Assembly (NCBI RefSeq): GCF_008806375.1
Contig: NZ_WAAT01000022.1
Span: 1 to 64,000 of the forward strand
DNA: 64,000 nucleotides
Direction of reading: 5' to 3'
DNA from: Pseudotamlana haliotis
GTDB lineage: Bacteria > Bacteroidota > Bacteroidia > Flavobacteriales > Flavobacteriaceae
The position numbers were made by a program, and so were the translations under genes. Position 1 is the stretch's first letter. Each line of letters starts with the position of its first letter. Below are positions 7,348 through 17,000 of this stretch, piece after piece. The notes below the pieces were generated by a model. The model ran no database searches. It saw nothing but the letters and a program-made list of their open reading frames with translations, and was not told the origin of the DNA.

Positions 7348-9108
7348 TTAGCAGACTATACCTTCAATTAGTATTCTCAAACTATCAGGATCTAAATGAA
7401 TCGCTTTTTGTAGTTCAGTCACTTTGCCATGTTCTATAAAAACATCAGGAATACCTAAAACTTTAATGGTGTTTTTATAATTGTGAAGCGCCATAAATTC
7501 TAAAATAGCAGATCCGAAACCTCCATTTATACCGTTGTCTTCAATGGTGATGATTGTTGTGTAACCTTTACAGATGTCATGCAATATTTTTTCATCTAGG
7601 GGTTTCACGAAACGCATATCGTAATGTGAAACATTTAGATTTTCAATGGCTTCAGAAACATTATAAGCCATATTTCCAATACTTAATATCGCTATGTTTT
7701 CACCTTGCTTGAGTTGTAAAGCTTCACCGATTTCAATTTTTGAAAAAGGCTGTTTCCAGTCTATGATTTTTCCGCGTCCGCGAGGATAACGAATCGCAAT
7801 AGGATGGTCTAGCCCTAATTGCGCTGTGTACATGATATTACGTAATTCCATTTCGTTTCTCGGTGCAAATATGATGAGGTTGGGGATACATCGTAAATAG
7901 CTCAAGTCGTAAACACCATGGTGGGTTGCACCATCTTCGCCCACCAAACCAGCACGGTCTAAACAGAAAATTACCGGTAAATTTTGCAAGGCCACATCAT
8001 GAATAATTTGATCGTATGCCCGTTGTAAAAATGTGGAGTAAATGTTACAAAAAGGGATTAACCCTTGTGTGGCCATTCCTGCGGCTAAAGTTACGGCGTG
8101 CTGCTCGGCAATACCCACATCGAAAGCACGATCGGGAAGGGCTTCCATCATATATTTTAAGGAACTACCTGTGGGCATGGCAGGTGTTATACCTACAATT
8201 TTTGGGTTGTTTTGAGCTAACTCAACAATGGTATGTCCAAATACATCTTGATATTTCGGTGCTTGTATTTCGGTTGATTTTACGGCTAAATCACCTGTTT
8301 TGGCATCAAATTTACCTGGTGCATGGTATTTTACCTGGTCTTTTTCAGCTTGTCTTAATCCTTTGCCTTTGGTGGTTATGATGTGTAAAAATTTAGGGCC
8401 TTCAACGGTTTTTAGTCGTTCCAATTCTGAAATCACCGCATCAATATCATGCCCATCTATAGGGCCTGAATAATCAAAATTTAAGGCTTCAAAGATGTTA
8501 TCCTGTTTTTGTGTGCCTTTTTTAACGTTGGTTAAGTACATTTTTAAGGCCCCAACACTGGGGTCAATACCAATAGCATTATCATTTAAAATGACCAACA
8601 AATTAGCTTTAGAAACTCCTGCATGATTTAAACCTTCAAAAGCCATGCCTCCAGCAATACTGGCATCACCAATAACTGCAATGTGCTGTTTTTTTAAATC
8701 ACCCTGAAGTCGTGAGGCAATTGCCATGCCTAAAGCTGCCGAAATTGAGGTTGAGGCGTGACCCACTCCAAAGGTGTCATAAGCGCTTTCTGCTCTATTT
8801 GGAAATCCGCTAATACCGCCTAATTGGCGATTGGTGTGAAAAACAGCTTTCCTCCCAGTTAATATTTTGTGTCCGTAAGCTTGATGCCCAACATCCCAGA
8901 TCAATTGGTCTACTAGAGTGTTAAAAACGTAATGTAGGGCAATGGTGAGTTCTACAACGCCTAAACTGGCGCCTAAATGGCCTTCTTTTGTAGCGACAAT
9001 GTTTATAATAAATTCACGTAACTCTTTGGCAAGTTGAGGTAGGTCTTTTTGGGATAAAAGATGAAGGTCTTTGGGTGTATGTATATTTTCTAATAGACTT
9101 TTTTTCAC
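7348..9108 (-). CDS. dxs: 1-deoxy-D-xylulose-5-phosphate synthase (Dxs)
   Basis: Dxs makes DXP from pyruvate and glyceraldehyde-3-phosphate with thiamine diphosphate, the entry step of the MEP isoprenoid route. Visible motifs are GHQAYGHKILTGR, the TPP/Mg segment GDASIAGGMAFEGLNHAG followed by LNDN, VGIAEQHAVTLAAGMA and DRAGLVGEDGATHHGVYD. The open frame runs back to 9279, but that part is cysteine- and phenylalanine-rich, unlike the family, and runs over tadA. The protein should begin KKSLLENIHTPKDL, which puts the start at GTG 9108 and gives 586 residues. A TACTTTTG box 4 bases upstream means the mRNA may start at or near the GTG. Confidence 0.93.
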   Translation of the reverse strand: MKKSLLENIHTPKDLHLLSQKDLPQLAKELREFIINIVATKEGHLGASLGVVELTIALHYVFNTLVDQLIWDVGHQAYGHKILTGRKAVFHTNRQLGGISGFPNRAESAYDTFGVGHASTSISAALGMAIASRLQGDLKKQHIAVIGDASIAGGMAFEGLNHAGVSKANLLVILNDNAIGIDPSVGALKMYLTNVKKGTQKQDNIFEALNFDYSGPIDGHDIDAVISELERLKTVEGPKFLHIITTKGKGLRQAEKDQVKYHAPGKFDAKTGDLAVKSTEIQAPKYQDVFGHTIVELAQNNPKIVGITPAMPTGSSLKYMMEALPDRAFDVGIAEQHAVTLAAGMATQGLIPFCNIYSTFLQRAYDQIIHDVALQNLPVIFCLDRAGLVGEDGATHHGVYDLSYLRCIPNLIIFAPRNEMELRNIMYTAQLGLDHPIAIRYPRGRGKIIDWKQPFSKIEIGEALQLKQGENIAILSIGNMAYNVSEAIENLNVSHYDMRFVKPLDEKILHDICKGYTTIITIEDNGINGGFGSAILEFMALHNYKNTIKVLGIPDVFIEHGKVTELQKAIHLDPDSLRILIEGIVC

Positions 9109-9112
9109 AAAG

Positions 9113-9120
9113 CAAAAGTA
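9113..9120 (-). promoter_or_regulatory. dxs promoter -7 box
   Basis: Read on the minus strand this is TACTTTTG (TAnnTTTG), with a TTG 22 bases further upstream. It ends 4 bases before the GTG of dxs, which points to a leaderless or nearly leaderless message. Confidence 0.5.
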
Positions 9121-9134
9121 CAAGAATGAAATTG

Positions 9135-9142
9135 TATTTTTG
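9135..9142 (+). promoter_or_regulatory. tadA promoter -7 box
   Basis: TATTTTTG matches TAnnTTTG and lies 5 bases before the tadA ATG. It faces the dxs box only 14 bases away, so the two RNA polymerase footprints must overlap. Confidence 0.5.
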
Positions 9143-9147
9143 CAAAT

Positions 9148-9597
9148 ATGATAGAACCTTTTGATGATACTTATTTTATGAAAAAAGCCCTTCAGGAAGC
9201 AGAAACTGCTTATGAAAAGGGTGAAATTCCAGTGGGAGCTGTCATTGTTATTGATAACAAAGTGATTGCTCGTGGACATAATTTAACCGAAATGCTCAAC
9301 GATGTGACGGCTCATGCCGAAATGCAAGCGATAACAGCAGCAGCTAATTTTTTAGGCGGCAAATATCTTCAAAATTGTACGCTTTATGTGACTTTAGAGC
9401 CTTGCCAAATGTGTGCTGGTGCTTTGTATTGGAGTCAGATTTCTAAGATTGTCTATGGGGCACGTGATTTAGAGCGTGGCTGTATTAATTTAAATACCAA
9501 ATTGCATCCTAAAACCATTATTGAAGGTGGTGTGTTGGCGGAAGAAGCCAGCAACTTGATGAAACGCTTTTTTATTGAGCGTCGTCGGTTAAATTAG
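9148..9597 (+). CDS. tadA: tRNA-adenosine deaminase-like (TadA)
   Basis: The 149-residue protein is a zinc-dependent cytidine-deaminase-fold enzyme. It carries the HAE triad (His56-Glu58, in TAHAEMQA) and the PCxxC zinc pair near residue 85 (LEPCQMCAGALYW). IPVGAVIV at residues 25-32 and the overall length match TadA, which deaminates A34 of tRNA-Arg(ACG) to inosine. Guanine deaminase is a related alternative, less likely by length and motif. It is divergent from dxs with 39 bases between them. Confidence 0.9.
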   Translation: MIEPFDDTYFMKKALQEAETAYEKGEIPVGAVIVIDNKVIARGHNLTEMLNDVTAHAEMQAITAAANFLGGKYLQNCTLYVTLEPCQMCAGALYWSQISKIVYGARDLERGCINLNTKLHPKTIIEGGVLAEEASNLMKRFFIERRRLN

Positions 9598-9643
9598 TTT
9601 TTGGTTGATGGATTTTGTGGGTTTACACATGGGCTAGATTTTT

Positions 9644-9768
9644 TAGACACAGATTTCACGGATTTCCACAGATTTTTTCGGAATACACCTTTGTGACACC
9701 ATGCCTTTGCGAGATACTTTTTGCTACTCTGTGAATCTCTGTGAAACCTCTGTGTATCTCAGTGTCAT
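9644..9768. repeat. Short degenerate repeats after tadA
   Basis: The 183-base gap after tadA contains several near-repeats of 'cacagatt/ctctgtg' type, partly as direct and partly as inverted copies. Similar text occurs at about 13885-13930. I recognise this kind of sequence as common intergenic repeat material in flavobacteria. No gene is visible. Confidence 0.45.
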
Positions 9769-9780
9769 AGCCAGAAAAAC

Positions 9781-10014
9781 CTATTTTTCTCGCTTCTGAG
9801 TCTCACGCATTTTATCTAAATTCTCTTTGGTCAGCATATAGTCTTCTACTTTTTTGTCTTTCCAATGGATGTATGAAAATATGGGAAATACTATAAAAAA
9901 TAAACCTGCTACCCCAAAACCAATGAGTTTTTCGGAGTAGTCGACATCTAAGGCAAAACCTAAAATAATACTAGTAAAAGCAGCTATAGTAAATAAGAGT
10001 AAGAGGTATTTCAT
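9781..10014 (-). CDS. Small membrane protein, unknown
   Basis: The 77-residue protein has two hydrophobic helices (about residues 2-20 and 29-50) followed by a charged C-terminal tail of about 25 residues (KDKKVEDYMLTKENLDKMRE). I chose ATG 10014; the longer frame would need a TTG at 10065 inside the end of the neighbouring gene. It lies 28 bases downstream of the chloride transporter on the same strand and may be co-transcribed with it. I do not recognise a family. Confidence 0.65.
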   Translation of the reverse strand: MKYLLLLFTIAAFTSIILGFALDVDYSEKLIGFGVAGLFFIVFPIFSYIHWKDKKVEDYMLTKENLDKMRETQKREK

Positions 10015-10042
10015 AGAATTGACTTCGTGATGTGGGTTTAAT

Positions 10043-11836
10043 TTAAGAATCAACTTGTAAGGCAATTAACTGGCGACGGTAAGCTGTTAATAACTTAGAT
10101 TTTGAGATAAAACCATAGTAAACACCATTTTTCGTAACCGGTAAATTCCAAGCGCTACTGTCTTGAAACTTCTGCATGATGTCTGTCATTCTATCTTGGT
10201 CTAATACAATAACTGCGGGTGGTTTTTGCATCACGTGCGTGGCCATCACTTCGTGGTATAATGTACGGTCGAACATAATGGGGCGCAAATCATCTAATAA
10301 AATAATACCTTTGAGCCCTTTAGTTTCTTTATCGACTACGGGGAAAATATTTCGTTTTGATTTAATCACCGCTTTGTTTATCATTTGTTCTAAATCCATT
10401 TCTGGGTTGATAGGCACAAAATTAGTTTCAATCACTTTATTGATGTCCATAAGCGTTAAAACGGCATGATCTTTATCATGAGTAATCAGTTCACCTTTTC
10501 TTCCTAATTCCATGGTGTACACCGAATGCGGTTTGAAGTATTTTGTAATACCAAAGGAAATGGTTGAAGTGAGCATAAGCGGAATAAACAGTTCGTATCC
10601 ACCGGTAAGTTCAGCAATTAAGAATATTGCGGTTAACGGTGCATGTAAAACACCGGCGAGTAAACCAGCCATACCGACTAAAGTGAAGTTACTTTCGGAA
10701 ATAGCACGACTAAATAAACCACAATGGTTTACGATTTTCGACATGCAAAAGCCCATGATACTACCCATAAACAGTACAGGTGCAAAAATACCACCCACAC
10801 CACCGGCACCAAAAGTTAGGGCACTGGCTACAATTTTAAAAACTAAAAGACCTATCAATAATAGTATAACATACCAAATGTTGTCTAAGTCTAGGTTGAA
10901 TAAATTACCTTGTAAAGCCTTTCCGGGCGTGCCAAGAATGAGGTTATTAATTACATCAAAACCTTCACCGTATAATGGCGGAATTAAAAACACTAGAATC
11001 CCAATACCCACACCGCCAACCAGCAGTTTTTTGATTGGTGAGCCAAGCTTATCAAAAAGCTTATGAATGCGGTCGTAAACTTCGGTGAAATAAATAGAAA
11101 CAAAGGCAGCAATAACACCTAGGAGCATATAGATAGGTGCATCAGAAATATAAAACTTATCTTCAATTCTAAAAGGTAGAATGACATCGTTTCCGAAGAA
11201 AAAATAAGAGGTTAGAATGGCTGAAAGCGATGCTAGTAATAGCGGTAACATAGAAGCAATAGTTAGGTCTAAACTAAACACTTCAATGGCAAAAATAATG
11301 GCTGCAATAGGCGCTTTAAAAATAGAACTCATGGCACCAGCAGCAGCACAGCCAATAAGCAGCGTTCTTGTGGTTTGATTCATGTGAAACATCCTAGAGA
11401 TGTTTGAGCCCAGTGCAGCCCCTGTTGCTACGGTAGGGCCCTCTAGTCCAACAGAACCTCCAAAACCAACAGTGATGGGAGCCGTTAAAATAGACCCAAA
11501 CATTTGGAAGCGTTTCATGATGCCTTTTCGCTTTGAAATAGCGAGTAAGGTGGATGGAATACCATGACTTACCTGATGACGAATCACATACTTCATGATT
11601 AAGTATACCAAAGTAAGCCCTAAAATTGGAAATAGAAAATAGAACGCGTGATGATATTGCTCAATCAGTTTGCCTTCTAATAAACTTTGAATATAGTGCG
11701 TAAGGTTTTTTAAAACTACTGCACCCATACCTGCCGCAAATCCAATGACTACGCTTAAAATATAAACAAACTGTTTATGGGAGATATGTTTCGCCCTCCA
11801 AATAAGGAAACGTTTAAACAGGGTTCTTTTTGGCAT
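10043..11836 (-). CDS. CLC-family chloride channel/transporter with CBS pair
   Basis: The 597-residue protein has about 10-12 membrane helices with CLC signatures: HGIPSTLLAI (anion selectivity loop), GGSVGLEGPT (gating glutamate, near residue 127) and GGVGGIFAPVLFMGS. The C-terminal 140 residues hold two CBS domains, which usually bind adenine nucleotides. At the place of the internal proton glutamate of E. coli ClcA (FIIEEM) the sequence reads FAIEVF, so the second Glu is Val, as in chloride channels. Whether it is a channel or an exchanger cannot be settled here. It lies downstream of aspS, behind that gene's terminator. Confidence 0.88.
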   Translation of the reverse strand: MPKRTLFKRFLIWRAKHISHKQFVYILSVVIGFAAGMGAVVLKNLTHYIQSLLEGKLIEQYHHAFYFLFPILGLTLVYLIMKYVIRHQVSHGIPSTLLAISKRKGIMKRFQMFGSILTAPITVGFGGSVGLEGPTVATGAALGSNISRMFHMNQTTRTLLIGCAAAGAMSSIFKAPIAAIIFAIEVFSLDLTIASMLPLLLASLSAILTSYFFFGNDVILPFRIEDKFYISDAPIYMLLGVIAAFVSIYFTEVYDRIHKLFDKLGSPIKKLLVGGVGIGILVFLIPPLYGEGFDVINNLILGTPGKALQGNLFNLDLDNIWYVILLLIGLLVFKIVASALTFGAGGVGGIFAPVLFMGSIMGFCMSKIVNHCGLFSRAISESNFTLVGMAGLLAGVLHAPLTAIFLIAELTGGYELFIPLMLTSTISFGITKYFKPHSVYTMELGRKGELITHDKDHAVLTLMDINKVIETNFVPINPEMDLEQMINKAVIKSKRNIFPVVDKETKGLKGIILLDDLRPIMFDRTLYHEVMATHVMQKPPAVIVLDQDRMTDIMQKFQDSSAWNLPVTKNGVYYGFISKSKLLTAYRRQLIALQVDS

Positions 11837-11844
11837 GATTAAAT

Positions 11845-11875
11845 CTACAAAAAATCCTGCAAGTTGCAGGATTTT
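11845..11875 (-). terminator. Rho-independent terminator of aspS
   Basis: A perfect 11-bp stem (11851-11861 with 11865-11875), 3-base loop, is followed on the minus strand by a run of T. It lies 6 bases past the aspS stop and separates aspS from the CLC gene. Confidence 0.75.
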
Positions 11876-11881
11876 ATATAA

Positions 11882-13636
11882 TTATGATTTTAAACTTAGT
11901 TTTAAACTTAATTCGGTGAGTTGCTCATCATCAATAGGAGCAGGCGCATCTATCATGACATCACGGCCAGAATTGTTTTTTGGGAAAGCAATGAAATCCC
12001 GAATGGTTTCTTGTCCCCCCAAAATAGCCACCAATCGATCCAATCCAAAGGCTAAACCACCATGTGGCGGTGCACCGTATTGAAAAGCATCCATTAGGAA
12101 ACCAAATTGTTCTTTAGCTTCTTCAGGCGTGAATCCTAAATAATCAAACATTAAGGATTGGGTTTCTTTATCGTGAATTCTTATTGAACCACCTCCAATT
12201 TCATTACCATTTAATACTAAATCGTAAGCATTGGCTTTTACCGCACCTGGATCTGTTTTTAGTAATTCTAACTGTCCTGGTTTTGGTGAGGTGAATGGGT
12301 GGTGCATGGCGTGGTAACGCTCGGTATCTTCATCCCATTCTAATAGCGGGAAATCCATAACCCATAATGGAGCGAACTCATCTGGTTTACGCAAGCCTAA
12401 TTGTTCTGCTAATTCCATACGTAAGGCACTTAATTGAGCACGTACTTTGTTTTTATCACCTGAAAGAATACATACTAAGTCACCAGGCTTCGCATTTGTC
12501 GCTTCTGCCCATTTTGATAAATCCTCTTGATCGTAGAATTTATCTACTGAAGATTTAAACGAACCATCATCATTACAACGCGAGTAAACCATTCCTAAAG
12601 CGCCTACTTGCGGACGCTTAACCCATGATATTAATTTGTCAATTTCTTTTCTTGTGAAACTATTTCCGCCAGGAACAGCAATACCAACAACCAATTCAGC
12701 ATTGTTGAAAACACCAAAATCTTTATGTTGTGCTACGGCGTTTAATTCGCCAAACTCCATACCAAAACGAATGTCTGGTTTATCGTTTCCGTATAAACGC
12801 ATGGCATCGTCGTAAAGTATTCTTGGGAATTTTTCAACCTCAACACCATTCACTTCTTTAAGGAGGTGACGTGTTAGCCCTTCAAAAGCATTTAAAATAT
12901 CTTCTTGGTCGATAAAAGCCATTTCACAGTCAATTTGTGTGAATTCTGGTTGTCTATCTGCACGTAAATCTTCATCTCTAAAACATTTTACAATCTGGAA
13001 ATATCTATCCATACCACCAACCATAAGCAATTGCTTAAAGGTTTGTGGTGATTGCGGAAGTGCATAAAATTGCCCTTCGTTCATTCTAGATGGTACTACA
13101 AAATCACGAGCCCCTTCTGGAGTCGATTTGATTAAGTAAGGGGTTTCAACCTCTATAAACCCAGCGTTAGATAAGTAATTTCTAACCTCTTGAGTTACTT
13201 TATGACGGAAGATTAAACTGTTTTTTACAGGATTTCTACGAATGTCTAAGTAACGGTATTTCATTCTAATATCTTCACCACCATCGGTTTTGTCTTCGAT
13301 AGTAAACGGTGGAAGCTTCGCTTCGTTAAGAATGTTTAATTTTGAAACTAAAAGCTCGATATCTCCAGTTGGAATATTAGCGTTTTTTGAAGCACGTTCA
13401 ATAACGGTTCCTTTCACTTGAATAACAAACTCACGACCTAGGTTTTGAGCTTGTTCTATAAGTTCTTTAGAGGTTCTTTCTTCATCAAAAACCAATTGCG
13501 TAATACCGTAGCGGTCTCTTAAATCGACCCAAACAATAAAACCTTTATCTCTAGATTTTTGAACCCATCCAGCTAAAGTAACTTCTGTATTTATATGTGC
13601 GGCTCTTAATTCGCCGCAGTTATGACTTCTGTACAT
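11882..13636 (-). CDS. aspS: Aspartate-tRNA ligase (AspRS)
   Basis: AspRS charges tRNA-Asp. The 584-residue class II enzyme has the N-terminal OB-fold anticodon domain (residues about 1-105, [22 protein letters not shown]), class II motif 1 and 2 regions ([26 protein letters not shown]), the bacterial GAD insertion (about 285-410) and motif 3 ([14 protein letters not shown]). Length is normal for the bacterial type. Whether it also charges tRNA-Asn cannot be told. The ATG start gives [11 protein letters not shown], the usual family N-terminus. Confidence 0.96.
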   Translation of the reverse strand: MYRSHNCGELRAAHINTEVTLAGWVQKSRDKGFIVWVDLRDRYGITQLVFDEERTSKELIEQAQNLGREFVIQVKGTVIERASKNANIPTGDIELLVSKLNILNEAKLPPFTIEDKTDGGEDIRMKYRYLDIRRNPVKNSLIFRHKVTQEVRNYLSNAGFIEVETPYLIKSTPEGARDFVVPSRMNEGQFYALPQSPQTFKQLLMVGGMDRYFQIVKCFRDEDLRADRQPEFTQIDCEMAFIDQEDILNAFEGLTRHLLKEVNGVEVEKFPRILYDDAMRLYGNDKPDIRFGMEFGELNAVAQHKDFGVFNNAELVVGIAVPGGNSFTRKEIDKLISWVKRPQVGALGMVYSRCNDDGSFKSSVDKFYDQEDLSKWAEATNAKPGDLVCILSGDKNKVRAQLSALRMELAEQLGLRKPDEFAPLWVMDFPLLEWDEDTERYHAMHHPFTSPKPGQLELLKTDPGAVKANAYDLVLNGNEIGGGSIRIHDKETQSLMFDYLGFTPEEAKEQFGFLMDAFQYGAPPHGGLAFGLDRLVAILGGQETIRDFIAFPKNNSGRDVMIDAPAPIDDEQLTELSLKLSLKS

Positions 13637-13762
13637 AATGAAAAATTGAGGTGCAAATTTAGTGAAGTTCTATCAATTATAATTTTAAAAACGGGGAATT
13701 TTCAGAGTTTCAGAGGTGAGAGGTTTCAAAGGCCCAGGGATTTAGAATTAAGGGTATCTACC

Positions 13763-13853
13763 GTCACCCTGAACTTGCTTCAGGGCTACATCGTAAAGTT
13801 ATATTTATCATGTATTATTTAGGATGGGATGCTGAAACAAGTTCAGCATGACG
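13763..13853. repeat. Inverted pair of a dispersed flavobacterial repeat
   Basis: 13763-13785 contains the hairpin CCCTGAA-N5-TTCAGGG. 13826-13853 is a diverged inverted copy with its own GCTGAA/TTCAGC hairpin. The two arms are about 40 bases apart and could form a larger stem. Confidence 0.55.
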
Positions 13854-13943
13854 CCATACGTGATCTATCAAATTGGTATTAAAAGATATCTATGAGTCTC
13901 AGTATAATGCTCTGCGGAACTCTGTGTAACAATTAACATCATA

Positions 13944-13977
13944 CAAAAAAGAAAGCCTCAGTAATTAAACTGAAGCT
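13944..13977 (-). terminator. Terminator of the RND efflux operon
   Basis: A 9-bp stem (13954-13962 with 13969-13977, one mismatch) is followed on the minus strand by a T-rich tract (13944-13953). It lies about 60 bases beyond the RND pump stop. Confidence 0.65.
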
Positions 13978-14033
13978 CTCCTGCTATTAATCGAGTTAGT
14001 CACACAATTAAAAATGATTATGTCAATACTTTT

Positions 14034-17000
14034 TTAAGCCTCTAATTTTTCGGTAGCTCCAACACGTTCTTTAAATAGCCACATTTTAAAACGTGTGGTT
14101 AAGTAGAAAAATACAGGAACCACGATAAGCGTTAAGAAAGTAGCAATGAGTAATCCGTAGATTACGGTCCATGCTAATGGCCCCCAGAATACCACGTTAT
14201 CACCACCCATATAGATGTTGGCATCAAAATCACTAACCAAAGTAAAGAAGTTAATGTTTAAACCTATAGCTAGTGGGATAAGACCTAAAATGGTTGTAAT
14301 CGCGGTTAGTAATACCGGACGTAAACGTGCTTTACCTGCACGAACAATACATTCGTATAAATCATTAAGAGGTAAATAGGCGTCATCATCTAAATCTAAG
14401 GCGTTTTTTCTTCTATCGATAAGCAATTGGGCGTAATCGAGCAGTACCACCCCGTTATTTACAACAATACCGGCGAGTGAAATAATACCCATCATGGTCA
14501 TCATAATCACGAAGGCATCACCTGTGATGACCAATCCACCAAATACACCAATAAAACTTAAGAAAATCGCTAACATGATGATTCCTGGTCGTGAAACCGA
14601 ATTAAATTGGAAAATCAGAATGAAAAAGATAAGACCTAAACCTGTGAAAAAGGCACCCATTAAAAAGGCCATTTGCTTATTTTGCTCTTCAATTTGTCCG
14701 GTGTAATCAATTTTAACTTCTGAAGGTAAATCTTCAAAGGTTTTCATTTCTCTTTGAATTTGTCCTACAATGGCAGCCGCATCTGTATAACCTGGAGATA
14801 AAGCTGAATACACGGTTACCACACGTCGGGTATCTTTGTGTTTAATAGCGTTATATCCAGAGGTATTGTTTTGTTTGGCTACTGCCGAAACCGGAATTTC
14901 TTTAATCTTACCGGTGTTATCTCTAAAGGTAATTTTCTGATTAAAAATAGCACTAGTATTATATCTATTCTCTTCGTTAAAACGCACGTAGATATCAAAA
15001 TCGTCGCCATCTTCTTTATATACTCCAGCTTTACTACCAAAGATAGAGTTACGTAGTTGGTTTCCAACTTGGCTGGCGCTTACGCCCAATTCACCAGATT
15101 TGGCACGGTCAACTTCAACCATCATAACTGGTTTATCTTTGTTAACGTCAATTTTTAATTCATCAATACCAGCGATATTTTTCTCGTTGATGAAGTCACG
15201 CATGTTTTCGGCAACATGAATAAGCTGCGCATAGTCGTCACCTTCAATTTCAATGTTGATTGGTGAACCAGCTGGCGGACCGTTTTGGTCTTTTTCAACT
15301 GAAATGAGAACCCCAGGGTAGATACCCACTAGGGCTTTTTGTACTTTCTGACGTAGCAATTCACTATCGGCACCTCTACGGTATTTGAATTCACGCATAG
15401 AAGCCGTGATTTTTGCTTTATGAGGCATTTCGGCAGCTGAACCCCCATCGGTTTGTGGATTTCCGGCACCTTCACCAACTTGAGAAACGGCACTTTCAAC
15501 TAGAAAGTTGTAATCACCATCTTTGTATTCTTCGTCGTCTAAAACGTCATAAACACGATCTTCAATTTCTTTGGTAATGGCATTGGTTTTTTCAATATCA
15601 GTGCCTTCTGGATATTCGATATAGACAATAATTTGATTGGGTTTATTGTCTGGGAAAAATTCCACTTTCGTTCGTTGAGAAGCTAAAGAAGCACCAAAAG
15701 CGACGAATGCGATGATTAATAACACAAAGGTTGTGATGGTAATAAAAGCAGGCCATTTTTTACTTAAAGCACGACGAAGCTCACGTTCGTATAAGTTCTC
15801 TAGTACTACTAAAGTTTTGGTTTGGAATCTGTTTGCCATATTTCTTAAAAGCAATCTGTAAACCCAAAGCATGATAGCCGTAAAAATCATAAGTCCGCCT
15901 AAACCTCTATAGGCACCGCCAAAGAGTAGAATCAGGAGACCAATAACTGAAACAATACTGGTTATGATAACGATATTCTTTAAAGGCATGTCTTTGTCTT
16001 CGGTGGTCATAAATTTTGAAACCAATACCGAATTGAAGAAAATAGCAACAATTAACGAGGATCCCAGTACCGTAGATAAGGTGATAGGAAGCAGCATCAT
16101 AAATTGCCCCATAACACCTGGCCAAAGCCCAAGTGGAATAAAGGCTGCTACGGTAGTCGCTGTAGAAATAATAATAGGGTAAGCGATTTCACCAATACCG
16201 ACTTTAGCGGCTTCTTTTCGGGTCATGCCTTCTTCGTCCATTAAACGATATACATTTTCAACAACCACAATACCGTTATCTACAAGCATTCCTAGACCCA
16301 TGATGAGTCCGAATAAAATCATCGTATTTAGGGTGTAGCCCAATAGGTTTAAGATCATTAAGGACATAAACATCGACATCGGGATCGCGAAACCTACGAA
16401 AAGGGCATTTTTAAATCCTAAGAAGAACATCAATACGGTAACCACTAATATGATACCGAAAATGATATTGTTTACCAGGTCATCTACCTGCCCAATAGTT
16501 ACCGACGATTGATCGTTGGCAATGGTCACTTCTAAATCTGGAGGAAACACATTTTCTTTGGTGTCTGTTACAATGTCTCGAATTTGCTCAGCAGCATCAA
16601 CCATGTTTTTACCCGCACGTTTTTTAACGTCTAGCATCACCACGCGGTGACCAAACTCACGAGCGTAAGTGGTTCTGTCTTTTTCTTTAAAAGATACTTT
16701 AGCAATATCTTTTAAATAGATGGGGTTGCTGTTTTCAGATTTAATAACGAAATTATTAAGTTCTGCAGGGTCTTCAACTTCTCCAAGGATTCTTATAGTA
16801 CGACGTTGTCCACTTGAAATTAAATTACCAGCCGACATAGTAACATTCCCACCTTGAATGGCGCCAATTACATCATTAAAACTTACTTGGGCAGCCATCA
16901 TTTGGTAGATGTCTACAGCCACTTCAACTTCTTTTTCTTGAGCACCACGAATATCTACCTGTTTGATTTCTTGAAGGTCTTCAATTTCATCTTGAAGGTA

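Larger units (their letters stand above)
13637..14033. other. Intergenic region with inverted repeats
   Basis: About 400 bases without a gene between aspS and the efflux operon. It holds the dispersed-repeat pair at 13763-13853, degenerate 'ctctgtg' repeats around 13890-13930, and the terminator of the efflux operon at 13944-13977. Confidence 0.6.

Noticed and set aside
9109-9279. N-terminal extension of Dxs to 643 residues
   Set aside because: The extra 57 residues are Cys/Phe-rich, unlike the family, and run over the divergent promoter and the first part of tadA. GTG 9108 gives the normal N-terminus.
10512-11066. 184-codon plus-strand frame inside the CLC gene
   Set aside because: It is an antisense shadow of a long coding gene, rich in Pro, Ser and Ile, without recognisable domain or promoter.
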